Shown: piece by piece, positions 17,234 through 25,361 of the stretch
Layout of the letters: each line of letters opens with the position of its first letter
How positions within the stretch are numbered: position 1 is the first letter of the stretch
From: Streptomyces syringium
GTDB lineage: Bacteria > Actinomycetota > Actinomycetes > Streptomycetales > Streptomycetaceae
Length of the DNA stretch: 64,000 nucleotides
Assembly: GCF_017876625.1 (NCBI RefSeq)
Contig: NZ_JAGIOH010000001.1
Coordinates: 4,857,501 to 4,921,500, forward strand
Reading direction: 5' to 3'
Made by a program: the position numbers and the translations under genes
The notes under the pieces: model-generated
What the model was told of the DNA's origin: nothing
Database searches by the model: none
The model's input: only the letters and a program-made list of their open reading frames with translations

Positions 17234-18502
17234 GTGCCCGTCGCCGTATACATCCTGTCTCTGGGCATATTCGCCCAAGGCACCTCGGAGTTCATGCTTT
17301 CCGGCCTGCTGCCCACCATGGCCGAGGACCTGGGGGTGTCCATCCCCGACGCCGGGCTGCTGATCTCGGCCTTCGCCGTCGGCATGCTCGTCGGTGCGCC
17401 CCTGCTGGCCGTGGCCACCTTGCGCGTGCCGCGCCGCACCGCCCTCGTGGCCTTCCAGGCCGTCTTCATCGCCGGGCATGTGGTGGGGGCGCTGTCGCCC
17501 TCCTACGAGCTGCTGTTCGCGACCCGCGTCGTCACCGCCGTCGCCTACGCCGGGTTCTGGGCGGTCGCGGCCGTCACGGCCGTGAGCATGGTGCCCGTGG
17601 AGAGCAGGGCCAAGGCGATGTCCGTGGTCGCCACGGGGCTCAGTCTTGCCACCGTGCTCGGTGTGCCCGCCGGGACCGTGCTGGGGCAGCACGCCGGCTG
17701 GCGGGCGGCGTTCTGGGCGGTGGCCGTGCTCACCGCCGCGAGCCTGGTGAGTGTGGTGCTGTTCCTGCCGGGCAGCCTGGGCGCGGGCGGTCCGGCGCGC
17801 ACCGTCCGGCAGGAACTGGTGGCGTTCGTCCGGCCGCGGCTGTGGCTCTCGTACGGCATCACCGCGCTCAGCATCGGCGGGGTCATCGTCTCCTTCAGCT
17901 ACCTCGCCCCGCTCCTGACCGAGGTGAGCGGCGTCCCGGAGAGCTGGGTCCCGGCCGTGCTGTCGCTGTACGGGGTGGGTGCGCTCGTGGGCCTGACGAT
18001 CGGCGGCCGTACCGCCGACGCCCGGCCGTTCCCGACGCTCTTCCTCGGCCTCGCCGGTGTCGTGGCCTTCTCCCTGGCGCTGTGGTGGGCGGCGGGCAAC
18101 ACCGTGCTGGCCGTCGTGCTGGTCTTCTTCCTCGGCCTCGTGGGCTTCGTGACCAATCCGGCCGTGCAGTCCCGTGTCTTCGCCCTCGGCGGCGACGCGC
18201 CCACCTTGGTCGGGGCGGTGAACACCTCGGCGTTCAACGTCGGCATCACGGTGGCACCGATGCTGGGCGGCCTGGCCATCGACGCGGGCCTCGGCTACCG
18301 CTCCGTCGCCTGGGTCGGTGCGGCGATCGGCGTGGCCGGTCTGCTCGCGACCGCCCTGGCCGCCGCCCTGGAGCGGCGCGGGGGCGCCGACGCCCCGACC
18401 GGACCGGGGCGGGGGCCGCGCGAGGGGGTGCCGTCGGAGCCCCGGCGGGAGCCGATCCGGGAAGGTGTCGCCCGTGTGGCGTCAATGACGTCAAACCGGT
18501 GA
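17234..18502 (+). CDS. MFS drug exporter, Cmx/CmlR chloramphenicol-efflux type
   Basis: 422 aa with twelve predicted membrane helices. The N-terminal PVAVYILSLGIFAQGTSEFM and LLPTMAEDLGVSIPDAGLL are characteristic of the Cmx/CmrA/CmlR subgroup of DHA1 proton antiporters, which export phenicols. The central loop and C-terminal half are normal and a ~40-residue hydrophilic tail follows. The GTG has AGGGGGA upstream. The family is certain; actual substrates are not shown by sequence and could be other hydrophobic compounds. Confidence 0.85.
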   Translation: MPVAVYILSLGIFAQGTSEFMLSGLLPTMAEDLGVSIPDAGLLISAFAVGMLVGAPLLAVATLRVPRRTALVAFQAVFIAGHVVGALSPSYELLFATRVVTAVAYAGFWAVAAVTAVSMVPVESRAKAMSVVATGLSLATVLGVPAGTVLGQHAGWRAAFWAVAVLTAASLVSVVLFLPGSLGAGGPARTVRQELVAFVRPRLWLSYGITALSIGGVIVSFSYLAPLLTEVSGVPESWVPAVLSLYGVGALVGLTIGGRTADARPFPTLFLGLAGVVAFSLALWWAAGNTVLAVVLVFFLGLVGFVTNPAVQSRVFALGGDAPTLVGAVNTSAFNVGITVAPMLGGLAIDAGLGYRSVAWVGAAIGVAGLLATALAAALERRGGADAPTGPGRGPREGVPSEPRREPIREGVARVASMTSNR

Positions 18503-18654
18503 CGAATTTGTAGGACGTTCGGGGAAGGTGCGGCGGGCGCCATTCCGGCTGGAACGCCCGGGGCGTTCTACGCTGTATGCCCAGTGCTGGTGGGCCCAGG
18601 GGGATTTCCCGGGCCCGCGCCCGACGAACTGTTCAAGATCAATAAGGCTGTTGC

Positions 18655-18773
18655 CCGTCAGCACGCCACGCATTGTCACCCCCGAGGATGCGCGAAGCAT
18701 GCCCTCCGACCGGTTATGGTGGAAACCCCCCCTCGGGCCGGTCCGTATCCCCCCCACGGACCGGCCCGTTTTT
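18655..18773 (+). ncRNA. Candidate 6C small RNA (C-rich hairpin loops)
   Basis: It lies in the 357-bp gap between two convergent genes. A hairpin with CGCAT/ATGCG arms (18669-18673 and 18688-18692) has a loop containing CACCCCC. A second C7 run (18726-18732) sits in the loop of an ACCGG/CCGGT pairing. The last hairpin (18734-18768) has loop ATCCCCCCC and ends in T5. Repeated hairpins with runs of about six C in the loops, ending in a terminator, define the actinobacterial 6C RNA (RF01066). The 5' end is approximate and no clear promoter was found. No ORF here looks coding. Confidence 0.75.
18734..18773 (+). terminator. Rho-independent terminator of 6C RNA
   Basis: A perfect 13-bp stem (18734-18746 with 18756-18768), a 9-nt loop and five T residues. 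It is one of the few T-tailed terminators in the window, and the T-run fixes the orientation as plus. Confidence 0.88.
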
Positions 18774-18859
18774 CTTTCCCGGCCCTTACTCTCCGTGTGC
18801 ATTCATGTGCCACGCACCGGGTCACCGGGAAGTCGATCAACGGCTGACCGAAAGTTGAT

Positions 18860-19897
18860 CTAGGAGCGCCGGGCCCAGATATTGACGCCCTCCGTGCTCA
18901 CCGCGAGGGCGTCGATCTCCGCCAGCTCCTCTTCGGTCAGCTTCGCCGCGCCGAGCGCCGCCACATTCGCCTCCAGCTGTCCCACGCCGGACGCCCCGAT
19001 CAGCGCCGAGGTCATCCGCTCGTCGCGCAGCACCCAGGTCAGGGCGAGCTGGGCGAGGGACTGGCCGCGGCGCTGCGCGATCTCGTTCAGCCCGCGCAGC
19101 CGGCGCACGACGTCATCGGTGAGCAGCCCCGGGTCCAGCGACTTCCCCTGCGCCGCGCGCGAGCCCTCCGGGATGCCCTTCAGGTACTTGTCGGTCAGCA
19201 GCCCCTGCGCGAGCGGTGCGAAGGAGATGCACCCCATGCCCTCCGCCTCCAGGGTGTCGAGCAGCTCGTCGTCCTCCGTCCACCGGTTGATCATGGAGTA
19301 GGACGGCTGGTGGATGAGCGCCGGGACGCCCATCTCGCGCAGCAGCCGGGCGGCTTCGCGGGTCTGCTCCGCGTTGTACGAGGAGACGCCCGCGTACAGC
19401 GCCTTGCCCTGGCGGACGGCGGACGCGAGCGCGCCCATCGTCTCCTCCAGCGGGGTCTCCGGGTCGAACCGGTGCGAATAGAAGATGTCGACGTAGTCCA
19501 CACCCATTCGGCCCAGGGACGCGTCGAGGGAGGACAACAGATACTTCCGCGAGCCCCACTCGCCGTACGGGCCTGGGTGCATGAGGTAGCCGGCCTTGGT
19601 CGACAGGATCAGCTCGTCCCGGTAGGGGCGGAAGTCCTGGGCGAACAGCTTGCCGAAGTTCAGCTCGGCGGACCCCGGCGGCGGGCCGTAGTTGTTGGCG
19701 AGGTCGAAGTGCGTGACACCCAGGTCGAAGGCGCGGCGCAGGATGGCGCGCTGCGACTCCAGGGTGCGGTCGTCGCCGAAGTTGTGCCACAGTCCGAGGG
19801 AAATGGCGGGAAGCTTGAGTCCGCTGCGGCCCGTACGCCGGTACTCCATGGAGTCGTATCGGCTTTCGGCCGCGCGGAAATGCGTGGAATCGGTCAT
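18860..19897 (-). CDS. Aldo/keto reductase, YghZ / L-glyceraldehyde 3-phosphate reductase type
   Basis: 345 aa from the ATG at 19897, which has AGGTGG upstream; the 30 extra upstream codons lack a site. It is an NADPH-dependent (beta/alpha)8 oxidoreductase with the tetrad Asp65/Tyr70 (HFDLANNYG), Lys101 (STKAGY) and His142 (YSHRFD). The PPPGSAELNFG loop is diagnostic of the AKR14/YghZ group, which reduces L-glyceraldehyde 3-phosphate and other aldehydes, including methylglyoxal. It stands alone and is divergent from uppS. Confidence 0.88.
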   Translation of the reverse strand: MTDSTHFRAAESRYDSMEYRRTGRSGLKLPAISLGLWHNFGDDRTLESQRAILRRAFDLGVTHFDLANNYGPPPGSAELNFGKLFAQDFRPYRDELILSTKAGYLMHPGPYGEWGSRKYLLSSLDASLGRMGVDYVDIFYSHRFDPETPLEETMGALASAVRQGKALYAGVSSYNAEQTREAARLLREMGVPALIHQPSYSMINRWTEDDELLDTLEAEGMGCISFAPLAQGLLTDKYLKGIPEGSRAAQGKSLDPGLLTDDVVRRLRGLNEIAQRRGQSLAQLALTWVLRDERMTSALIGASGVGQLEANVAALGAAKLTEEELAEIDALAVSTEGVNIWARRS

Positions 19898-19933
19898 GTC
19901 CACCTGACTATCACGCTCTTGTGACAGACCGAG

Positions 19934-19964
19934 TTGGGTCCCGGTGACACGCGGGCAGTAGGGT
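19934..19964 (+). promoter_or_regulatory. Probable promoter of cis-prenyltransferase gene
   Basis: TTGGGT (-35) and TAGGGT (-10, 19959-19964) are separated by 19 bp, about 45 bp before the GTG at 20010. Confidence 0.4.
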
Positions 19965-20009
19965 GGCGCCTTCGGGGCGACCGCCATGACATGGAGGGGC
20001 TGGGAAGAC

Positions 20010-20771
20010 GTGAAGTTGCGCGACCTGGTGTACAGGCTCTACGCACGCCGGGTGGAAGGCCGCCTCGACCATGAGCAGGTGCCCAAGCACATCGGTGTCA
20101 TCCTCGATGGCAACCGCCGCTGGGCGCGCGCGGACGGCCGTACGACGGAACAGGGTCATCAGGCGGGTGCCGACAAGATCCAGGAGCTGCTCGGCTGGTG
20201 CGCCGAGACCGACGTCGAGGTCGTGACGCTCTGGATGCTGTCCACCGACAATCTGGACCGGTCGGCCGAGGAGCTCAACCCGCTGCTGGGCATCATCGAG
20301 AACACCGTGCGCGGTCTGGCCGAGGACGGCCGCTGGCGCGTCCACCACGTGGGCACGCTCGATCTGCTCCCGGCCCGCACCCAGCGGGTACTGAAGGAAG
20401 CCGAGCAGGCGACCGACGGCATCGCCGGGATACTCGTCAACGTCGCCGTCGGCTACGGCGGCCGGCAGGAGATCGCGGACGCGGTGCGCTCCCTCGTGCT
20501 GGAGGCCGCGGAGAACGGCAGCTCCTTCGAGGAGCTGGCCGAGACCGTCGACGTCGAGCACATCTCCAAGCACCTCTACACCCGCGGCCAGCCCGACCCG
20601 GACCTCGTGATCCGAACGAGCGGTGAACAGCGGCTGTCCGGCTTCATGCTCTGGCAGAGCGCGCACTCGGAGTACTACTTCTGCGAGGTCTTCTGGCCCG
20701 CCTTCCGCAAGGTCGATTTCCTGCGGGCCCTGCGCGACTACGCGGCCCGCCACCGGCGGTACGGGTTCTGA
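20010..20771 (+). CDS. uppS: cis-Prenyltransferase (UPP synthase family, isoprenyl transferase)
   Basis: 253 aa from the GTG at 20010 (GGGAAGAC upstream); an ATG at 19986 is a less likely start. The family signature HIGVILDGNRRWAR with catalytic Asp33 is present, as are HQAG, LWMLSTDN, VAVGYGGRQEI and the C-terminal RTSGEQRLSGFMLWQ. The enzyme condenses isopentenyl diphosphate with allylic diphosphates in the Z configuration to give the lipid carrier for wall synthesis. Streptomyces often encode more than one, so this may be a paralogue making a shorter or different product. Confidence 0.92.
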   Translation: MKLRDLVYRLYARRVEGRLDHEQVPKHIGVILDGNRRWARADGRTTEQGHQAGADKIQELLGWCAETDVEVVTLWMLSTDNLDRSAEELNPLLGIIENTVRGLAEDGRWRVHHVGTLDLLPARTQRVLKEAEQATDGIAGILVNVAVGYGGRQEIADAVRSLVLEAAENGSSFEELAETVDVEHISKHLYTRGQPDPDLVIRTSGEQRLSGFMLWQSAHSEYYFCEVFWPAFRKVDFLRALRDYAARHRRYGF

Positions 20772-20903
20772 GCCCTGGAAAGGGCGGGGCAGGGGTCCGG
20801 GCGGGAACGGCGGCGCGCGGCCGCACGGCGCGCCGCTCGGGGTACGGCGGCTGACGGATCGATCGTTCACTTGGTCGTCGCATATGCCGTTGCATGGGCA
20901 AGC

Positions 20904-20985
20904 GCCTGGAAGGGAATATCCCCTCCAGGCCGACGGTCTGTCCTAAGACCGTCGCTCTGCCAGCGGGCGGCATGGGGCCGCCCGC
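20904..20985. other. Three tandem perfect hairpins in the uppS-phoH gap
   Basis: The 385-bp gap 20772-21156 holds no recognisable gene. Within it lie three adjacent perfect stems: 20904-20910 with 20924-20930; 20931-20939 with 20946-20954 (9 bp, loop GTCCTA); and 20963-20971 with 20977-20985 (9 bp, loop ATGGG). They could be a compound terminator for uppS or a structured 5' leader for the PIN-PhoH gene. No T-run follows. Confidence 0.6.
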
Positions 20986-21156
20986 CCGGGAGGCCCTTTG
21001 CACACGGACGACGACCGTGCGGATCGAGCGGACCCTCGCGGTCGCGCGGTCGACGCGGAGGGCCGGTGTCCGGCCCTCGAAGGGCGTGCACCCGGCCCCT
21101 TACGCCGCGACGCCGTCGCGCCCCGACCTCTCCCCGAGGGGGTTCGTCCACCCGTG

Positions 21157-22476
21157 GTGACCAGCAAGAATCGCCGTGAGAACGACCGGCGCACGTATGT
21201 CCTCGACACCAGCGTCCTGCTGGCCGACCCAGGAGCCATGGCCCGCTTCGAGGAGCACGAGGTCGTGCTGCCCGTCGTGGTGGTCACGGAGTTGGAGGCC
21301 AAGAGGCACCACCCGGAGCTCGGCTACTTCGCCCGGAAGGCACTGCGCCTGCTGGACGAATACCGGGTGCAATTCGGCCGTCTCGATTCACCGATTCCGA
21401 TCGGTGAGCTCGGCGGAACGTTGCGGGTCGAGCTCAATCATTCCGATCCGGGCATACTGCCCGCCGGCTTCCGCCTCGGTGACAACGACTCGCGGATCCT
21501 CGCGGTCGCCCGCAATCTCCAGGCCGAGGGGTATGACGTCACCGTCGTCTCCAAGGACCTGCCGCTGCGGATCAAGGCGTCGGCGGTCGGGCTGCTCGCG
21601 GAGGAGTACCGCGCCGAGCTCGCCATCACCGACTCGGGCTGGACGGGGATGGCGGAGCTGGCCATCACCGCCGAGCAGGTCGACGAACTCTTCGCCGACG
21701 AGCGGACCTACGTGCCCGAAGCGGCCGAACTGCCCGTGCACACCGGTCTGGTGCTGCAGTCCGAGCGCGGCAAGGCGCTGGGGAGGGTCTGCGCCGACGG
21801 CTCGGTGCGGCTCGTGCGGGGCGACCGGGAGGCCTTCGGTATCCACGGCCGCAGCGCCGAGCAGCGCGTCGCGCTCGATCTGCTGCTGGACCCCGACATC
21901 GGGATCGTCTCGATGGGCGGCCGGGCGGGTACGGGCAAGTCGGCGCTGGCGCTGTGCGCCGGGCTGGAGGCGGTGCTGGAGCGCCGCCAGCACCGGAAGG
22001 TGATGGTCTTCCGGCCGCTGTACGCGGTGGGCGGGCAGGAGTTGGGCTATCTGCCGGGCAGCGAGTCGGAGAAGATGAGCCCGTGGGCCCAGGCCGTCTT
22101 CGACACGCTCTCGGCAGTGACGAGCGCCGAGGTGATCGAGGAGGTCGTCGGGCGCGGCATGCTGGAGGTGCTGCCGCTCACCCACATCCGCGGCCGGTCC
22201 CTGCACGACGCGTTCGTGATCGTCGACGAGGCGCAGTCGCTCGAGCGGAACGTTCTCCTGACCGTTCTGTCCCGGATCGGCGCCAATTCGCGGGTGGTTC
22301 TCACCCATGACGTGGCCCAGCGGGACAATCTGCGCGTCGGGCGGTACGACGGTGTGGTCGCCGTGGTCGAGAAGCTGAAGGGGCATCCCCTCTTCTCGCA
22401 CGTCACCCTCACGCGTTCGGAGCGGTCGCCCATCGCGGCCCTGGTGACCGAAATGCTGGAGGACGGCCGTATCTGA
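21157..22476 (+). CDS. PIN domain-PhoH ATPase fusion protein (PhoH2 type)
   Basis: About 439 aa from a GTG at 21157 (MTSKNRR-like start; the GTG at 21154 is equally possible). An N-terminal PIN nuclease domain has acidic residues in YVLDTSVLL (Asp17), TELEAKR (Glu45) and RLGDNDSRIL (Asp109, Asp111). A C-terminal PhoH P-loop domain has Walker A GGRAGTGKS (255-262) and Walker B FVIVDEAQSL (357-360). Mycobacterial PhoH2 of this architecture unwinds and cleaves RNA and is encoded with a small antitoxin. Here no obvious antitoxin ORF precedes it, only a hairpin-rich leader. Confidence 0.9.
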   Translation: MTSKNRRENDRRTYVLDTSVLLADPGAMARFEEHEVVLPVVVVTELEAKRHHPELGYFARKALRLLDEYRVQFGRLDSPIPIGELGGTLRVELNHSDPGILPAGFRLGDNDSRILAVARNLQAEGYDVTVVSKDLPLRIKASAVGLLAEEYRAELAITDSGWTGMAELAITAEQVDELFADERTYVPEAAELPVHTGLVLQSERGKALGRVCADGSVRLVRGDREAFGIHGRSAEQRVALDLLLDPDIGIVSMGGRAGTGKSALALCAGLEAVLERRQHRKVMVFRPLYAVGGQELGYLPGSESEKMSPWAQAVFDTLSAVTSAEVIEEVVGRGMLEVLPLTHIRGRSLHDAFVIVDEAQSLERNVLLTVLSRIGANSRVVLTHDVAQRDNLRVGRYDGVVAVVEKLKGHPLFSHVTLTRSERSPIAALVTEMLEDGRI

Positions 22477-22713
22477 GGCGCCTGTCGGTAGTTGTACGGA
22501 TGGGGCGCGCGGCAGGATCTCCGTGCATCCCGGCCCAAGCCCGTACAACCCGGTGTGCGTTCCCGCCCAGGGCAGTGCGCGGCAAAGCGACAGAGCTTAG
22601 CCGCGCGCTGTGGCGCGGCGCCAAGGTTTCCGTAAAACCCCTGGAGTAAACGGCGTGTGAGCTTTCCCACGCAACGAAGAATTGCTTCGGGGCGTCCCCG
22701 TCGGGCAAAGTCT

Positions 22714-22794
22714 GGGGCCTGTCAGGCCCCGCATACGGCACACCTGCATCCTCAGGGATGCGGCACCACAGAACTCAACAGCGTTGTCGTATGC
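22714..22794 (+). other. Structured leader segment upstream of secreted transglycosylase-like gene
   Basis: The gap 22477-22960 (484 bp) has no convincing gene. It contains a 7-bp hairpin GGGGCCT/AGGCCCC (22714-22730), followed at once by GCATACG (22731-22737), which can pair with CGTATGC (22788-22794) to enclose a GCATCC/GGATGC hairpin (22746-22761). This is compatible with a cis-regulatory RNA. I compared it with the ydaO c-di-AMP riboswitch as I remember it and did not find the conserved segments. Confidence 0.4.
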
Positions 22795-22960
22795 CACCCG
22801 AGCACCATGCGGACCTCCTTCGCGGGAGGGCCCACCGGGTCAGTGCCTTCCGTGACCATCCGGTCCCTCGTTCCCGGGGCCGGTCCGAGTGGAGGCCCGT
22901 GCCAGGGGCACGATTGCGCCCGCGAGGTCACCTATGCGGGCGATGCTGGAAGGAAACCGT

Positions 22961-23680
22961 GTGAGCCGGATTTCGGTCCGGGGATTCGCCGTGGCATCCG
23001 CCACCGCGGTCACCACCGTCGGCGCCGTCGTTGGCGTCGCCTCGGGCAATGAGCAGGGCAGCACGACCGGTCAGGTCGAGGCCACTGCCGCCGATGCGAC
23101 CATCCTCGCGGAGATCCCCGCCGGACAGAAGCTCCAGGCCCAGACCGCATCCCTCACGGAGCAGGCGGACACGCAGTCCGCCGCTGCCGAGACGGCGGCG
23201 AAGAAGGAAGCCGAGGAGGCCGCGCGCAAGCAGGCCGCCGAGGACGCCTCCGCCAAGAAGGAAGCCGCCGAGGAGGCGGAGAAGAAAGAGGCCGAGGAGA
23301 AGGCCGAGAAGGAGCGCGAGAAGAAGGAAGAGGTCAGCAGCCGTTCGGCCACGCGTGACGCTTCCAGCTTCGAGGCCAAGGGCTCCTACACCACCGCCGA
23401 GGTCCAGGCGATGGCCCGGCAGATGGTCCCCGGCGACCAGTTCCAGTGCTTCAGCAACATCGTGAACAACGAGAGCACCTGGGACTACACCGCGGAGAAC
23501 CCCTCCTCCGGCGCGTACGGCCTCGTGCAGTCGCTGCCCGGTTCCAAGATGGCCTCCGCCGGCGCCGACTGGCGGACCAACCCGGCCACCCAGATCAAGT
23601 GGGGCCTCGGCTACATGAACGAGCGCTACGGCAGCCCCTGCGGCGCCTGGTCGTTCTGGCAAGCCAACCAGTGGTACTAG
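22961..23680 (+). CDS. Secreted lytic transglycosylase-like cell-wall protein with coiled coil
   Basis: 239 aa from a GTG with GGAAGGA six bases upstream. Residues 1-~29 are a signal peptide. Residues ~65-128 are a long Ala/Glu/Lys coiled coil (KKEAEEAARKQAAED). The C-terminal ~90 residues resemble the SLT/lysozyme-fold domain of Streptomyces wall hydrolases: FSNIVNNESTW with likely catalytic Glu171, AYGLVQSLPGSKMASAGADW and two Cys (163, 227). It likely cleaves peptidoglycan glycan strands during growth or germination. A strong terminator follows. Confidence 0.82.
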   Translation: MSRISVRGFAVASATAVTTVGAVVGVASGNEQGSTTGQVEATAADATILAEIPAGQKLQAQTASLTEQADTQSAAAETAAKKEAEEAARKQAAEDASAKKEAAEEAEKKEAEEKAEKEREKKEEVSSRSATRDASSFEAKGSYTTAEVQAMARQMVPGDQFQCFSNIVNNESTWDYTAENPSSGAYGLVQSLPGSKMASAGADWRTNPATQIKWGLGYMNERYGSPCGAWSFWQANQWY

Positions 23681-23701
23681 GCCGCAGCTTCACTTTCACC
23701 G

Positions 23702-23733
23702 AGCCCCCGACCTCAACCGGTCGGGGGCTTTGT
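23702..23733 (+). terminator. Terminator after transglycosylase-like gene
   Basis: A perfect 11-bp stem (23702-23712 with 23719-23729), loop TCAACC, followed by a T-rich stretch (TTTGTGTGTCTT). Confidence 0.88.
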
Positions 23734-23827
23734 GTGTCTTGCCCGACGACGGGCCGCGCGTTCGACGTGGCCGGGCACAGGTAACGTCGTCACGATGACC
23801 ACGGGGGAGTGGGGTAGAGGAAGAGAA

Positions 23828-25276
23828 ATGTCCAGATTGCCACAATGGGTCGGCGGCTTGGGGGCGGGCCTGACGCGGTTCGCCCAGCGGCTCGACGAAC
23901 GCAAAGCGCAGACGTCGGGGACCGCGGACGCGTCGGAGGAGACGCATGCGCCGACTCCGGCGGGTATGAGCGCTTCCTCTGATACGCACGGTTCATCCGG
24001 TACGGCCATGTCATCCGGTACGGCTGGAGCCGCGGCCGGGCAGGCTCCCGTCGGTGTCGGCGCGGCCGTCTCCGAGCACGAGCACGTGCCGCCGCCGCCC
24101 GGCTACGCACCCTCCGTCGCGCCCCGGCCCGATCCCGTGGCCGCCGTCCCCTGGGGCGTACGGGTCGCGGCCGAGGTGGCCTGGCGACTGCTGATACTCG
24201 CCGCCTCGCTGTGGGTGCTGATGCGGATGATCAGCGCCGTGCAGCTGGTGGTGCTGGCCTTCGTCGCGGCCCTGCTCATCACGGCGCTGCTCCAGCCCAC
24301 CGTCGCCCTGCTCCGGCGGCACGGTGTGCCCCGGGGCCTCGCCACGGCGATGACCTTCATCTCCGGCTTCGTCGTCATGGGGCTGGTCTGCTGGTTCGTG
24401 GTCTGGCAGGTGACGGAGAACCTCGACGACCTGACCGAGAACGTGCAGCACGGCATCACCGAGCTGAAGCACTGGCTGCTGAACAGCCCGTTCCATGTCA
24501 CCGAGGACCAGATCAACAACATCGCCGACAACCTCAGCAAGGCGATCGGCACCAACACCAAGGACATCACCTCGGCCGGCATCGAGGGCGTCACGGTCAT
24601 CCTCGAGGTGCTGACCGGCATCCTGCTGGCGATGTTCTCGACGCTCTTCCTGCTCTACGACGGCCCCAAGATCTGGGGCTGGCTGCTGAAGCTGTTCCCG
24701 GCGGCGGCCCGCGACGGCGTCGCGGGCGCGGGCCCGCGCGCGTGGGCGACGCTCACCGCCTATGTGCGCGGCACGGTGATAGTGGCTCTGATCGACGCGA
24801 TCTTCATCGGTATAGGGCTGTTCTTCCTCGATGTACCGATGGCGGTGCCGCTGGCCGTCTTCATCTTCCTCTTCGCCTTCATCCCGCTTGTCGGTGCCGT
24901 CGTCTCCGGCGCGCTCGCGGTCGTCGTGGCGCTGGTGACGCGCGACATGTTCACGGCGACGATGGTGCTCGCGGTCGTGCTCGCGGTGCAGCAGATCGAG
25001 GGCCACGTCCTCCAGCCCTTCATCCTCGGTCGGGCCGTGCGCGTCCACCCGCTCGCGGTGGTCCTCTCGGTGGCCGCCGGCTCGCTCATCGCGGGCATCG
25101 GCGGCGCGGTGGTCGCCGTCCCGCTGGTCGCGGTCACCAACGCCGTCGTGGGATACCTCCGGGCGTACGCGCGGGAGAACGCGCTGCGGACCGCCGCCGG
25201 GGAGCCCTCGCCCGAGGCCGCCGGGCAGGACGTCCCGGCCGGAAGCTCCGGACCACCGGGGGAGGGCCGGGTCTGA
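23828..25276 (+). CDS. AI-2E family transporter (UPF0118/PerM type)
   Basis: 482 aa from the ATG at 23828 (GAGGAAGAG upstream); upstream in-frame ATGs at 23795 and earlier have no site. A ~110-residue Ser/Thr/Ala-rich cytoplasmic N-terminus precedes the eight-helix AI-2E domain. That domain shows the paired first helices, the extracellular helical segment (ENLDDLTENVQHGITELK) and the conserved VPMAVPLAVFIFLFAFIPLV and HPLAVVLSVAAGSLIAGIGG region. Members export diverse small molecules or ions; the substrate is unknown here. Confidence 0.85.
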   Translation: MSRLPQWVGGLGAGLTRFAQRLDERKAQTSGTADASEETHAPTPAGMSASSDTHGSSGTAMSSGTAGAAAGQAPVGVGAAVSEHEHVPPPPGYAPSVAPRPDPVAAVPWGVRVAAEVAWRLLILAASLWVLMRMISAVQLVVLAFVAALLITALLQPTVALLRRHGVPRGLATAMTFISGFVVMGLVCWFVVWQVTENLDDLTENVQHGITELKHWLLNSPFHVTEDQINNIADNLSKAIGTNTKDITSAGIEGVTVILEVLTGILLAMFSTLFLLYDGPKIWGWLLKLFPAAARDGVAGAGPRAWATLTAYVRGTVIVALIDAIFIGIGLFFLDVPMAVPLAVFIFLFAFIPLVGAVVSGALAVVVALVTRDMFTATMVLAVVLAVQQIEGHVLQPFILGRAVRVHPLAVVLSVAAGSLIAGIGGAVVAVPLVAVTNAVVGYLRAYARENALRTAAGEPSPEAAGQDVPAGSSGPPGEGRV

Positions 25277-25300
25277 CCCCCGGGCCTGCCGCACATGACG

Positions 25301-25336
25301 AAACCGCCCGCCGACCAGAAGGTCGGCGGGCGGTTT
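25301..25336. terminator. Bidirectional terminator between AI-2E transporter and ahpD
   Basis: A perfect 16-bp inverted repeat (25301-25316 with 25321-25336) with loop AGAA. It begins with AAACC and ends with GGTTT, so it works in both directions between convergent genes. Confidence 0.9.
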
Positions 25337-25361
25337 CGTCGTGCGATGACGCGTGACGGCC

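Noticed and set aside
18528..18863. Short ORFs in the gap that holds the 6C RNA candidate
   Set aside because: Their translations are Pro/Arg-rich without domains, and the strong RNA hairpins and terminator explain the region better.
22477..22960. ydaO (c-di-AMP) riboswitch upstream of the transglycosylase-like gene
   Set aside because: The conserved segments I remember for this riboswitch were not found; only generic hairpins are present.
22657..23052. Plus-strand ORF overlapping the leader and start of the transglycosylase-like gene
   Set aside because: No ribosome site, no domain, Arg/Gly-rich translation, and it overlaps a well-supported start.
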